64,000 nucleotides of DNA from Hydrogenophaga intermedia (GTDB taxonomy: Bacteria > Pseudomonadota > Gammaproteobacteria > Burkholderiales > Burkholderiaceae_C): contig NZ_JAMBNO010000002.1 in the NCBI RefSeq assembly GCF_023715105.1, positions 276,657 to 340,656 of the forward strand, given 5' to 3'. The position numbers and the translations under genes are program-made. The notes under the pieces are model-generated. The model saw only the letters and a program-made list of their open reading frames with translations. It did no database searches and was not told the DNA's origin. Position 1 is the stretch's first letter; the number at the start of each line of letters is the position of its first letter. This document shows, one piece after another, positions 33,444-42,093 of the stretch.

Positions 33444-33478
33444 CGTGATCGCCCGCGGGTGCGGGTGCTGCGATCACG
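33444..33478. repeat. Long inverted repeat between PAP2 and flavoprotein genes
   Basis: Perfect 9-bp arms CGTGATCGC (33444-33452) and GCGATCACG (33470-33478) with a 17-base G+C-rich loop. It could fold as an RNA hairpin ending the PAP2 transcript or form part of a promoter-proximal site. No T run follows in the direction of transcription. Confidence 0.45.
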
Positions 33479-33485
33479 CAGCCCT

Positions 33486-34037
33486 TCAGAAAGGCAGATG
33501 CAAGCCGAACAGCAGGCCCGCGAGCAGACCGATCACCGTGCCGACGACCACGTCGAGCGGGAAGTGCGCGCCGGTGTGCACACGCGCCCAGCCGGTGAGC
33601 ACCGCGATCGCGCTCATGGTAGCCAGCAGGGCGTCGTTGAGTGTGTAGGGCAACAACACGCCGATCACGGCGCCCATGACCAGCGCATGGCTGCTCGGGA
33701 ACCCGGCGCGCGCGCTGTGGCCGAGGTGGTTGTCGCACAGGCCGAGCACGAACGGCCGCTGGGCCTGCCAGCGACGCGCCAGCCGCTTGCCCACGAGCTG
33801 CACCGCGCCGGCAAACACCAGCGAGAGCACGGCCAGCAGCGCGCCGTGCGCGGGGGCTTGCGCCGCCACGGCAGCCACCACCGCCAGCAAGGGCAGCCAG
33901 CTCCAGCGCGCCAGCAGGCGCGCGAACGTCATCAGCCATGCCGGACCGTGGCCGGCGCCGATGGCGCGAAAGACCCGGGCGTCGAAACGCCGCCAGGGCG
34001 AGGCGATGGTCGGTAGCGCGGCGTGGGAGAGGTCCAT
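33486..34037 (-). CDS. PAP2 family membrane phosphatase
   Basis: Membrane lipid phosphatase of 183 residues acting on a phosphatidic acid- or undecaprenyl-diphosphate-like substrate. The three catalytic motifs are visible: KRLARRWQAQRPF, GFPSSHALVMG and ARVHTGAHFPLDVVVG. Five to six hydrophobic segments match the family. The ATG at 34037 (MDLSHAALP) is preferred over one 11 codons upstream, which adds a hydrophilic stretch without family resemblance. Confidence 0.87.
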   Translation of the reverse strand: MDLSHAALPTIASPWRRFDARVFRAIGAGHGPAWLMTFARLLARWSWLPLLAVVAAVAAQAPAHGALLAVLSLVFAGAVQLVGKRLARRWQAQRPFVLGLCDNHLGHSARAGFPSSHALVMGAVIGVLLPYTLNDALLATMSAIAVLTGWARVHTGAHFPLDVVVGTVIGLLAGLLFGLHLPF

Positions 34038-34084
34038 CCCGCCACTCTGGGCAGCGAAGATGAAGCGCACATGAAGGCCGCGGG

Positions 34085-35353
34085 TCAGTTCAGTGACGCG
34101 GCGCGCGCCTGCATCAAGGCGCGGTCCTGTGCGTTGTGGGTGAGCGCTGCGGCACGCTCGAAGGCTGCGCGCGCTTCGTCGCGCCGGCCCAATTGCTCGA
34201 GCAGGTCACCTTGCACCGCGGCCAGCCAGGGGTAGCGCGCGAGGGCGGGTTCGGCCAGCAGCGGCTGCAGCACCTGCAAGCCGGCGGCAGCGCCCGCGTG
34301 GCGCGACACCGCCACCGCGCGGTTGAGCTCCACCACCGGTGAGGGCTGCACCCGCGCGAGGTCGTCGTAGAGCGCGGCCATGCGGCCCCAGTCGGTGGCG
34401 TCGGCGGAGGCGGCGCGCGCATGGCAGGCGGCAATGGCGGCCTGCAACTGGTAGGGACCGGGTGTGCGCGCGAGCGATTCGGCGCGTGCGATTGCCTCCA
34501 GCCCGCGGCGGATCAGGAGGTGATCCCAGCGCGAGCGGTCCTGCCGCTCCAGGAGCACGGGGCGGCCTTCGGCGTCGGTGCGCGCGGCACTGCGCGAGGC
34601 CTGGATCTCCAGCAGCGCGAGCAGGCCCAGCACCTCGGGCTCGTCGGGCATCAGCGCCAGCAGCACGCGCGCGAGCCGCAGCGCCTCGTCGCACATGGCC
34701 GGGCGCATCCAGTCGTCACCGCGGGTGGCGGTGTAGCCCTCGTTGAAGACGAGGTAGATCACTTCCAGCACCGAGCCCAGGCGCTCGGCCAGCGCGGCGC
34801 CGCGCGGCACCTCGAACGGCACACCCGCCTCGCGCAATGTGCGCTGGGCGCGCACGATGCGTTGGGCGACGGTGGGTTCGCTTTGCAACATGGCGCGCGC
34901 GATCTCTTGCGTGGTGAGGCCCCCCAGCAGCTTGAGCGTGAGCGCCACGCGGGCGTCGGCCGAAAGCAGCGGGTGGCAGGCGGTGAAGATCAGCCGCAGC
35001 AGGTCGTCGCCGATGGTGTCCTGGCGCGCGGCGTCCACGGTGTCGGCCACGTCGGGCACGCGGTCGGCCTGCAGCGCTTGGAGGTCGGCGGCGATATCGG
35101 CTTCGTGGCCCTCGCGCGTGGCGCGCTGGCGCAGGTGGTCGATGGCGCGGTTGAGCGCCACGCGCATCAGCCAGGCGCCGGGCTTGTCGGGCATGCCGTC
35201 CACCGGCCAGTGCTCGAGCGCAGCCACCAGCGCGTCCTGCGCGATGTCCTCGGCCACACCGAGATCGCGCACGCGCCGGGCCACTGCCGCCACCACCGCC
35301 GCGGATTCGAGCCGCCAGATGGCTGCGATGCGTTCATGGACCGCGCTGTGCAT
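34085..35353 (-). CDS. ECF42-type RNA polymerase sigma factor
   Basis: A 422-residue sigma factor. Residues 1-100 contain the sigma-2 region (AEDIAQDALVAALEHWP) and the sigma-4 region follows at about 115-175 (LGGLTTQEIARAMLQSEPTVAQRIVRAQRTLR). The long C-terminal extension of more than 200 residues, helical and TPR-like (YPWLAAVQGDLLEQLGRRDEARAAFERA), is the mark of the ECF42 group. That group is typically encoded next to YCII/DGPF-domain proteins, as here, and the extension rather than a membrane anti-sigma factor is thought to control activity. Confidence 0.9.
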   Translation of the reverse strand: MHSAVHERIAAIWRLESAAVVAAVARRVRDLGVAEDIAQDALVAALEHWPVDGMPDKPGAWLMRVALNRAIDHLRQRATREGHEADIAADLQALQADRVPDVADTVDAARQDTIGDDLLRLIFTACHPLLSADARVALTLKLLGGLTTQEIARAMLQSEPTVAQRIVRAQRTLREAGVPFEVPRGAALAERLGSVLEVIYLVFNEGYTATRGDDWMRPAMCDEALRLARVLLALMPDEPEVLGLLALLEIQASRSAARTDAEGRPVLLERQDRSRWDHLLIRRGLEAIARAESLARTPGPYQLQAAIAACHARAASADATDWGRMAALYDDLARVQPSPVVELNRAVAVSRHAGAAAGLQVLQPLLAEPALARYPWLAAVQGDLLEQLGRRDEARAAFERAAALTHNAQDRALMQARAASLN

Positions 35354-35362
35354 CGGCGCCCG

Positions 35363-35773
35363 TCAGAACTGGCGCGGCGCTGCTGCCTCGTCCATGTAGA
35401 ACACCTCCCACTGGTGGCCGTCGGGATCGGCAAAGCCGTGCTGGAACATGAAGCCGTGGTCTTGCGCGCGATTGGGCGTGCTGCCACCGGCCGCAAGCGC
35501 CTTGGCCACGAAGCCGTTCACCTCGTCGCGGCTGGCGCATTCGAGCGCGTTCAACACCGCCGTGCCCTTGGCTGGGTCTGCCACCGGCAGGTGGGTGAAG
35601 CCCTGGAAAAAGGGTTTGACCAACAGCATCACGCCAATGTGCTCGCTGATGACGATGCAGGCCGCCTGCTCGTTGGAAAAACGCGGGTTGAGCGTGAAGC
35701 CCAGCCCGGTGTAGAAGGCTTGTGCACGTGGCAGGTCGGCCACGGGCAGGTTGACGAAGAGTCTGGAAGGCAT
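35363..35773 (-). CDS. VOC (glyoxalase/bleomycin-resistance) family protein
   Basis: A 136-residue vicinal-oxygen-chelate fold protein. It starts SRLFVNLPVADLPRAQAFYTGLGF, the typical first VOC strand-helix unit, and ends FADPDGHQWEVFYMDE, where the Glu could be a metal ligand. It begins 104 bases after the YCII gene and ends nine bases before the sigma factor gene, all in one direction. It is probably part of the same regulatory module; no substrate is evident. Confidence 0.87.
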   Translation of the reverse strand: MPSRLFVNLPVADLPRAQAFYTGLGFTLNPRFSNEQAACIVISEHIGVMLLVKPFFQGFTHLPVADPAKGTAVLNALECASRDEVNGFVAKALAAGGSTPNRAQDHGFMFQHGFADPDGHQWEVFYMDEAAAPRQF

Positions 35774-35877
35774 GGGGATCTCCTGGCTGGTGTCTCACGC
35801 AACGACCGGTTTCGCCGCGCTCCTGCCGACGACGGTCGCGGCGCTACGGCATCGACCGCCGCCCGTCGGTTGGTGCC

Positions 35878-36243
35878 TCAGGCCCGGCTTTCGTCAAAAC
35901 ACGGTGCCAGGCCGCGCACCTCCACCGTGGCCCATTCGGCGGCCGGGCACTGGCGGGCGAGCTCGATCGCCTCGTCACGCGTGACGCCGTCGAGCAGGAA
36001 GAAACCTCCCACCATTTCCTTGGCCTCGGCAAACGGGCCGTCGAGCCGGCGCGCGGCACCGGGCGCCTGACTGATGCGCACCGCGTCGTTCAGCCCGGCG
36101 AGCGATTCCACCGCCTTGAGGCGGCCCTGCGCGCGCAGCGATGCGCCGAAGGCCTGCATGCGCGCATAGGCCTCGCGGCCTTCGGCTTCGGTGCGGGTGG
36201 CACGCTGGCCCGTGGGTTCGATGATCAGCAGCATGTACGACAC
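35878..36243 (-). CDS. YCII/DGPF-domain protein
   Basis: A 121-residue YCII-related protein. It starts VSYMLLIIEPTG (GTG start; most family members begin M(K/R)YMLLI) and contains the diagnostic DGPFAEAKEMVGGFFLLDGV. The GTG start at 36243 was chosen because an upstream extension lacks homology and the next ATG would remove the first strand. Proteins of this family are the usual partners of ECF42 sigma factors and may sense or modulate them. Confidence 0.85.
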   Translation of the reverse strand: MSYMLLIIEPTGQRATRTEAEGREAYARMQAFGASLRAQGRLKAVESLAGLNDAVRISQAPGAARRLDGPFAEAKEMVGGFFLLDGVTRDEAIELARQCPAAEWATVEVRGLAPCFDESRA

Positions 36244-36298
36244 GGTGCAAGGTCTCCCGGTAGGCAAAACGCACATCCTAGGCCCAGAATGCGGCGCC

Positions 36299-36583
36299 AT
36301 GAACACCTTGCATTTCGACACCTTTCGCGAGCAGGCCCTGGCCGAGGGCTTTGACGAAGTCATCGAGCGCCAGTGGGCTCCCGACACCGTGCTCGACACC
36401 CACACCCACCCGTTCTCGGTGAAGGCGGTGGTGACGCAGGGCGAGTTGTGGCTGACCGTGGGCAGCGACACCCGCCACCTGCGGGCTGGCGATACCTTCG
36501 CGCTGGAGCGCGAGGTGCCCCACGCCGAGCGCTACGGTGCCGATGGCGCGGCGTACTGGGTGGCGCGGCGCAACGCGGCCTGA
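36299..36583 (+). CDS. Small cupin-domain protein
   Basis: A 94-residue single cupin. The first metal-binding motif is HTHPFSVKAVVTQGELWL, and the second is GDTFALEREVPHAERYG, each keeping the histidines expected for metal ligation. The ATG at 36299 has little spacing from the divergent YCII start (55 bases), so their promoters overlap. Role unknown; such small cupins often bind small molecules or act as isomerases. Confidence 0.82.
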   Translation: MNTLHFDTFREQALAEGFDEVIERQWAPDTVLDTHTHPFSVKAVVTQGELWLTVGSDTRHLRAGDTFALEREVPHAERYGADGAAYWVARRNAA

Positions 36584-36647
36584 AGCTTCCCACCGCCCGT
36601 CGCCTTCCCCCATCGGTTGCATGACGCCGCCGCGCGGCGCGCCCAGA

Positions 36648-36663
36648 CTGAACGAACGTTCAG
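36648..36663. promoter_or_regulatory. Palindrome CTGAACG-AA-CGTTCAG before the EEP-family gene
   Basis: Perfect 7-bp inverted repeat with a two-base centre, overlapping the AGGAGG ribosome-binding site (36662-36667) and ending 9 bases before the ATG at 36673. The symmetric AACG/CGTT core resembles TetR-type operators. It would occlude transcription or translation initiation if bound. Confidence 0.5.
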
Positions 36664-36672
36664 GAGGCCGTC

Positions 36673-37707
36673 ATGAAACTGCGCGAACTCAGCATCGGCT
36701 CGTTCAACCTCTACAACCTCAACGAGCCCGGGCGGGCCATCTACACCGACCGCGACGGCTGGACCCAGGCCCAGTACGACCTCAAGATTCTCTGGACGGC
36801 AGCGCAGCTGCGTTCGCTGGTGGCCGACGTGATCGGTTTCCAGGAGCTGTGGCACCGCGACTCGGTGCAGCGCGCGATCGACGCCGCGCAGCTGGCGAAC
36901 GACTTCGAGCTGATCACCGCGCCGCAGGCCGACGGCTCGCGCATCACCTGCGGGGCCATGGTGCGGCGGGGCTTGCGCGCCAGTGAGCCGCAGTGGATCA
37001 CCGCGTTCCCGCCTGGCTTCGTGCTGCGCTCGCGCGGCGACGACCCGCAAACGCCGGCGATCGACGTCAACATCCGCGGCTTCTCGCGCCCGCTGCTGCA
37101 CTTTACCATCGCCCCGCGCGAGGACCGCGAGCCGGTGCACGTGTTCGTGTGCCACTTCAAGAGCAAGGGGCCGACCAAGGTGTTCAACGAAGACTGGTAC
37201 CGCGATGCGGTAGACACCTACCGTCCGCACGCCACAGGCCTGGGGTCGGCGATCTCAACCATCCGCCGCACCGCGGAGGCCGCGGCACTGCGGTTCATGC
37301 TGTCCACGCTGATGAAAGGGACGCGCACCCCGGTGGTCGTGCTCGGTGACATCAACGACGGCCAGCACAGCAACACCGCCAACATCCTCACCGAGCAGCC
37401 GCAGTACCTGGTGGGTGGCGCCCTGGGCGGCAGCGACACCGCGCTCTACACCGCACAGACACTGCAGGAATACCGCGACACGCGCGACGTGTACTACACC
37501 CACGTGCACCAGGACATCCGCGAATCGCTGGACCACATCCTGGTGAGCCAGGAGTTCTATGACCACAGCCGCCAGCGCGTGTGGATGTTCGACGGCCTGG
37601 CGATCAACAACGACCACCTGAATTTCGACAACCACCCGAACGACGGCACCGGCGACCACGGCGTGATCCGCGCCGCGTTCAAGTACCGGCCCGCGGCAGG
37701 GGCCTGA
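36673..37707 (+). CDS. Endonuclease/exonuclease/phosphatase (EEP) family protein
   Basis: A 344-residue metal-dependent phosphoesterase-fold protein. Motifs: LSIGSFNLYNLN (N-terminal strand with Asn), VIGFQELW (metal-ligand Glu), VFVCHFKSKGP, VVLGDINDGQH (Asp/Asn pair) and the terminal DHGVIRAAF with the catalytic His. There is no signal peptide. A strong AGGAGG ribosome-binding site precedes it, overlapped by a palindrome. Members act on DNA, nucleotides or phospholipids; the substrate is not evident. Confidence 0.85.
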   Translation: MKLRELSIGSFNLYNLNEPGRAIYTDRDGWTQAQYDLKILWTAAQLRSLVADVIGFQELWHRDSVQRAIDAAQLANDFELITAPQADGSRITCGAMVRRGLRASEPQWITAFPPGFVLRSRGDDPQTPAIDVNIRGFSRPLLHFTIAPREDREPVHVFVCHFKSKGPTKVFNEDWYRDAVDTYRPHATGLGSAISTIRRTAEAAALRFMLSTLMKGTRTPVVVLGDINDGQHSNTANILTEQPQYLVGGALGGSDTALYTAQTLQEYRDTRDVYYTHVHQDIRESLDHILVSQEFYDHSRQRVWMFDGLAINNDHLNFDNHPNDGTGDHGVIRAAFKYRPAAGA

Positions 37708-37711
37708 CGCC

Positions 37712-38914
37712 TCAGCCGGGCTTGCGCAGGTGCAGGTACCAGCCCATCACGGGCTGCGCCTGGTCTTCTCGGATGGGTGCGGCCCACACGGCATCGACCA
37801 GCAAGCCGTGGGCAGCGGCCAGGGCTTCAAGCGACTCGCGCCCGTGCGCGTAGCGCAGGCTGGGGCGCAGTTGCAGGGCGCGCCCTGGGTCGGCTTGCTC
37901 CACGCTGAATGCGAAAACGCCGCCCGGGGCCAGGCGCGGCGCGACGGCGGCGAACACCGTGTCCAGCGCACCGACGTAGATGAAGACATCGGCCGCGACG
38001 ATCAGATCGGCGGTGTCGCCGGCCTCTCGCAAGCCCTCGATGACATCGGCGCGCCAGACCCGCCGGTACAGGCCGCTCGCCTGCGCGCGGCGCACCATCG
38101 CATCGGCCACGTCCACACCGTCGATGGCGTCGGCGTGGGGCGCGAGCACCTGCGCACACAGCCCGGTGCCGCAACCCAGGTCGAGCACGCGCTGGAAACG
38201 CCGGCCGCCCGTGAGCAGTGGCGTGAGCAAGGTCTGCGGCGCGCTGTACTTGAGCACCTCGACCAGGTGGTCCTGGAACTCGTCGGCGTAGCGGTCGAAC
38301 AGGACGCGCGCGTACAGGGCGGGCGGCGGCGGCGGGTCGCGCGCATCGGTGACGGCAGCGAGGTAGAAGCGGTGCAGTTCGGCGTCGGCACCGTGCGCGA
38401 TGGCCTGCTCGAAGCAGTGCGCGGCCTGGGCCAGATGGCCGTGGCGGCGCATCACGGTACCGCGCTGGCTCCAGGCCTCACCCATGGTCGGGTCCAGCGC
38501 CAGGCACTCCTCGATCGCCTGCAGGCCTTCGCGCTCGTGGTCCTGCTCCAGCTCGCAGGTGGCCAGCGCCAGCCACAGGCCGGCCTGCTGCGCGCCCAGG
38601 CCGATGGCCTGGCGCAGCGCGTGCACCGCGCCCGCCCAGTCACCCCGCGCCTCACGGCACAGGCCGAGCGCGGCCCAGGCGTCGCGGTTGGTGGGCTCGG
38701 CCAGCAGCGCTGCGTCCAGCCGCGGCACCGCGTCGGCCCAGCGGCCCAGCCGCGTGAGCGTGACGCCCAGGTTGGCCAGCACCGAGGCCCGCCCGGGCAC
38801 GAGCGCCAGCGCGGCCTCGTAGTCGGCGCGCGCGGCATCGAAACGGCCAGCCTCGAAATGGTCGTTGCCGGCGAAGAAGTGCGCCTTGGCGCGTTCGATG
38901 GTGTCGTCGGACAT
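37712..38914 (-). CDS. TPR protein with C-terminal SAM-dependent methyltransferase
   Basis: A 400-residue fusion. Residues 1 to about 205 are tetratricopeptide repeats (for example WADAVPRLDAALLAEPTNRDAWAALG-type units), and from about 215 a class I methyltransferase with the SAM site VLDLGCGTGLCAQVLAPHAD and the acidic DLIVAADVFIYVG motif IV. The layout is that of the COG4976-type TPR-methyltransferases. The ATG at 38914 is the first with family-like sequence. Target of methylation is unknown. Confidence 0.85.
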   Translation of the reverse strand: MSDDTIERAKAHFFAGNDHFEAGRFDAARADYEAALALVPGRASVLANLGVTLTRLGRWADAVPRLDAALLAEPTNRDAWAALGLCREARGDWAGAVHALRQAIGLGAQQAGLWLALATCELEQDHEREGLQAIEECLALDPTMGEAWSQRGTVMRRHGHLAQAAHCFEQAIAHGADAELHRFYLAAVTDARDPPPPPALYARVLFDRYADEFQDHLVEVLKYSAPQTLLTPLLTGGRRFQRVLDLGCGTGLCAQVLAPHADAIDGVDVADAMVRRAQASGLYRRVWRADVIEGLREAGDTADLIVAADVFIYVGALDTVFAAVAPRLAPGGVFAFSVEQADPGRALQLRPSLRYAHGRESLEALAAAHGLLVDAVWAAPIREDQAQPVMGWYLHLRKPG

Positions 38915-38930
38915 CGGCGGCCCGGTGCGA

Positions 38931-39695
38931 TCAGACCTTCGAGAAATCCGGCTTGCGGCGTTCCATGAACGCCCCGAACGCCTCCTTCGCCGCCGGCTCG
39001 CGCAGCATGCGCCCGAAGCTGGCGCCCTCTTCCGCAATGGTCTTGAGCACCAGCTCGCTCTGGCCTTTCTTCATGAGGCGCTTGGTTTCGATCAGCGAGC
39101 TCAGCGGCTTGGCGGCGAGCTTGGCGGCCACGCCGTGGGCGTAGGTGTTGGCCTCGGTGGGCGGCAGCACGCGGTTGACGAGACCAACCTCGAGCGCGGC
39201 CTCGGCCATGAAGGGTTCACCCAGCAGCAGCGCCTCGGCCGCGCGGTGGTAGCCCAACATCTGCGGCACCAGCAGGCTGCTCGCTGCCTCGGGGCACAGA
39301 CCCAGGTTCACGAACGGCATGGAGAACGCGGCGTTGTCGCCAGCGTAGACCAGGTCACAATGGAAGAGCATGGTGGTGCCCACGCCCACCGCCGGCCCGC
39401 ACACCGCCGCCAGCAAGGGCTTGGGGAAGGTGGCGATGCCCTGAAGGAAGCGAAACACCGGCGAGTCCAGGCCCGCGGGCGGGCTGTTGAGGAAATCGCC
39501 GATGTCGTTACCGGCCGAGAACACGGTTTCATGGCCCTGGAACAGCACCACGCGCACGGCGGCGTCGTCCACCGCGCTGGCCAGCGCGTCGGCCATCGCG
39601 CCGTACATGGCGGCGGTGATGGAGTTCTTCTTGTCGACCCGGTTGAGGGTGATGGTGCGGATGCCGGCTTCGGTGTGGACGAGGATGTCGCTCAT
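38931..39695 (-). CDS. Enoyl-CoA hydratase/isomerase family protein (ECI2-like)
   Basis: A 254-residue crotonase. The oxyanion-hole segment FSAGNDIGDFLN is present. The two hydratase glutamates are replaced (GVGTTM and MPFVNLGL), but a Glu occurs a few residues later in LGLCPEAASSLLVP, the position used by peroxisomal delta3,delta2-enoyl-CoA isomerases. It is therefore more likely an isomerase that shifts double bonds for beta-oxidation of unsaturated acids than a hydratase. It lies 16 bases upstream of the TPR-methyltransferase start on the same strand; divergent to the patatin autotransporter. Confidence 0.8.
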   Translation of the reverse strand: MSDILVHTEAGIRTITLNRVDKKNSITAAMYGAMADALASAVDDAAVRVVLFQGHETVFSAGNDIGDFLNSPPAGLDSPVFRFLQGIATFPKPLLAAVCGPAVGVGTTMLFHCDLVYAGDNAAFSMPFVNLGLCPEAASSLLVPQMLGYHRAAEALLLGEPFMAEAALEVGLVNRVLPPTEANTYAHGVAAKLAAKPLSSLIETKRLMKKGQSELVLKTIAEEGASFGRMLREPAAKEAFGAFMERRKPDFSKV

Positions 39696-39804
39696 GGCTT
39701 TGCAAGCGGGTGTGAAAACAGCCGGGCAAGTTACCACGAAGGCCACCTTCGATGCACGACGCGGCCTAGACTCGGCTCCCTCGAACTGTCACTCACACGA
39801 CGCC

Positions 39805-42090
39805 ATGCGCCCTCGCCTGCCGTTCATCCTGCTTTGCCTGTGCCTGCTCGTCGCGCCGGCTGGCGCGCAGGACAAGCCCGACACCAGCCCCACCGCCCAG
39901 GCACCGCTGCCCGAGATGCCGCGCCCGCGCGTGGCGCTGGTGCTCTCGGGCGGCGGGGCGCGCGGTTTTGCCCACGTCGGCGTGCTCAAGGCGCTGGAGG
40001 CCGCGCGCGTGCCGGTGGACCTGATCGTGGGCACCTCGATGGGGGCGATCGTGGGCGGTCTCTACGCCAGCGGCATGACGGCCGACGAACTGGAGCGCGA
40101 GATCCTGGGGGTGGACTGGAACGGCCTGTTCAGCACGCGCCAGCCGCGGCAGATGCTCTCGCAGCGGCGCAAGGAGGAGGACTTCGAGCTTTCGCCAGTG
40201 CTGCTGCTGGGCTTTCGCGACGGGGAGTTCCGCCTGCCCACGGGCGCGGTGTCGAGCCGATCGCTGGAGATGCTGCTGCGCCGCTACACGCTGCCCACGC
40301 GCCACCTGCCCAACTTCGACGGCCTGCCGACGCGCTTTCGTGCCGTGGCCACCGACATGGAGACCGGCAAGGCGGTGGTGATGGACCGCGGCGACCTGGC
40401 CGCCGCGCTGCGCGCGAGCATGTCGGTGCCGGGTGTGTTCTCGCCGCTGGAGATCGATGGCCGCATCCTGGGCGACGGCGGGCTGGTGAACAACCTGCCG
40501 GTGAACGTGGCGCGCGATCTGGGCGCCGAGGTGATCATCGCGGTCAACATCGGTACACCTCTGGCGGGCCGCGACTCGCTGGGCACGCTGCTGGGCATCA
40601 CCACGCAGATGGTGAACATCCTGACCGAGCAGAACGTGCAGGCCAGCATCGCCACGCTCACGCCGCGCGATCTGCTGCTGGCGCCTCCCCTGGGCGATCT
40701 GAGCTCGGGCGATTTCGAGCGCGGGGCCGAACTGGTGCGCCTGGGCAACGACTACGCGCGCACCGTGAGCGAGGCGTTGGCCCGCTTTGCGGCACCGGCG
40801 CCGCAGTACCAGGCCTGGGCCGATGCGCGGCGCACGCAGGCCGAACTCAACGCCACCCGCGTGGGCACCATCGCCAGCATCCGCTTCGAAGGGGTCGAAG
40901 AAGCGCGTGCTGCGCGCATCGCGACCACGCTGGACACCGCACCCGGCCAGGCCGTGGACGTGCGGCGCATCGAGGAGGACCTGCAGGAGCTGGCGGCGCT
41001 GGGCGACTACGAGCGCATCGACTACCGGCTGGTGCGTAATGCGGACACCGGCGGCGAGGACCTGGTGATCGGCCTGCGCGAAAACAACTGGGGCCCCAAC
41101 TACCTGCGGCTGGGCATCGACCTGCGCACCGACTTCCAGGGCGAGGGCGCGTTCAACCTGCGGCTGAGCCACAACCGCCACTGGCTCAACGACAGCGGGG
41201 CCGAGTGGCGCAACCGTGTGCAGGTGGGCGAGACGTTGGGCCTGTATTCCGAGATCTACCAGCCGCTGGGTCTGGCCAGCGAACGTTTCCTCTCTGCCTA
41301 CGTGGACGCCAGCGTGCGCCGGGTCGACCTCTACGGGCTCGATGGCGATGCGCTGGCGCGACTGCAACGGCGCAGCCTGCGCCTGGGCGCCGACATCGGC
41401 TGGCCGATCGGCCTGCGCGGCACCGTGGGCGAAATGCGGCTGGGCCTGGTGTCGAGTGCGCGGCGCGCCACGCCCGAGCTGTTGTCGGCCAGCCTGGCCG
41501 GGCTGCCGGTGGCCAGCAGCGTGCGATGGCGCGAGAACGGCCTGCGTGCGGCGGTGATCGCCGATCAACTCGACTTCGCAAACTTCCCGTCGCGCGGCTA
41601 CCGCGCCCTTGGCGAGTTCGTGGCGGGCCGACGCAAGGAGGTGGGCGGCGCCACCAACAGCTTCACCCGCGTGGAGGGCAGCTTCACCGGCGTGCGCAGC
41701 TTCGGGCCGCACACGCTCAACATGGGCGCACGCTTCGCGCACGCCAGCCGCATTCCGCTGGGCGCCATCGACGAATACTCGCTGGGCGGCTTCCAGAACC
41801 TCTCCGGTTACCGCACCGGGCAGGTGGCGGGCAACTACCTCGTGTTCGGGCGCCTGACTTACTACCGCCGCCTGCCTTGGGACGTGGGGGTGGCGCGCGC
41901 GCTGTTCGTGGGCGGCTCGCTGGAGGCCGGCAATGCCTGGCTCACGCGGCGCGACATCTCGCTGGGTGACCTGCGCGGCGCCGGCAGCCTGTTCGTGGGC
42001 GCGGACACCGGCATCGGGCCGCTCTACCTGAGCGTGGTGAGCGCGCCCAAGGGCTTCACGGGGTTGTACCTGTTCCTGGGCCGGCCCTGA
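39805..42090 (+). CDS. Patatin-type outer membrane phospholipase, type Vd (PlpD-like)
   Basis: A 761-residue protein. A Sec signal peptide (residues 1-21, ends PAGA) is followed by a patatin domain with oxyanion loop LSGGGARGF (48-56), nucleophile GTSMG (Ser78) and catalytic Asp224 in GDGGLVNN. After about residue 355 comes one POTRA-like module (IASIRFEGVEEARAARI) and then a 16-strand-type Omp85 barrel with typical aromatic turns (GNYLVFGRLTYYRRLPW). This is the type Vd secretion layout described for PlpD. The lipase passenger would be exported and displayed by its own barrel. A CTAGACT hexamer precedes it upstream. Confidence 0.88.
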   Translation: MRPRLPFILLCLCLLVAPAGAQDKPDTSPTAQAPLPEMPRPRVALVLSGGGARGFAHVGVLKALEAARVPVDLIVGTSMGAIVGGLYASGMTADELEREILGVDWNGLFSTRQPRQMLSQRRKEEDFELSPVLLLGFRDGEFRLPTGAVSSRSLEMLLRRYTLPTRHLPNFDGLPTRFRAVATDMETGKAVVMDRGDLAAALRASMSVPGVFSPLEIDGRILGDGGLVNNLPVNVARDLGAEVIIAVNIGTPLAGRDSLGTLLGITTQMVNILTEQNVQASIATLTPRDLLLAPPLGDLSSGDFERGAELVRLGNDYARTVSEALARFAAPAPQYQAWADARRTQAELNATRVGTIASIRFEGVEEARAARIATTLDTAPGQAVDVRRIEEDLQELAALGDYERIDYRLVRNADTGGEDLVIGLRENNWGPNYLRLGIDLRTDFQGEGAFNLRLSHNRHWLNDSGAEWRNRVQVGETLGLYSEIYQPLGLASERFLSAYVDASVRRVDLYGLDGDALARLQRRSLRLGADIGWPIGLRGTVGEMRLGLVSSARRATPELLSASLAGLPVASSVRWRENGLRAAVIADQLDFANFPSRGYRALGEFVAGRRKEVGGATNSFTRVEGSFTGVRSFGPHTLNMGARFAHASRIPLGAIDEYSLGGFQNLSGYRTGQVAGNYLVFGRLTYYRRLPWDVGVARALFVGGSLEAGNAWLTRRDISLGDLRGAGSLFVGADTGIGPLYLSVVSAPKGFTGLYLFLGRP

Positions 42091-42093
42091 GGC

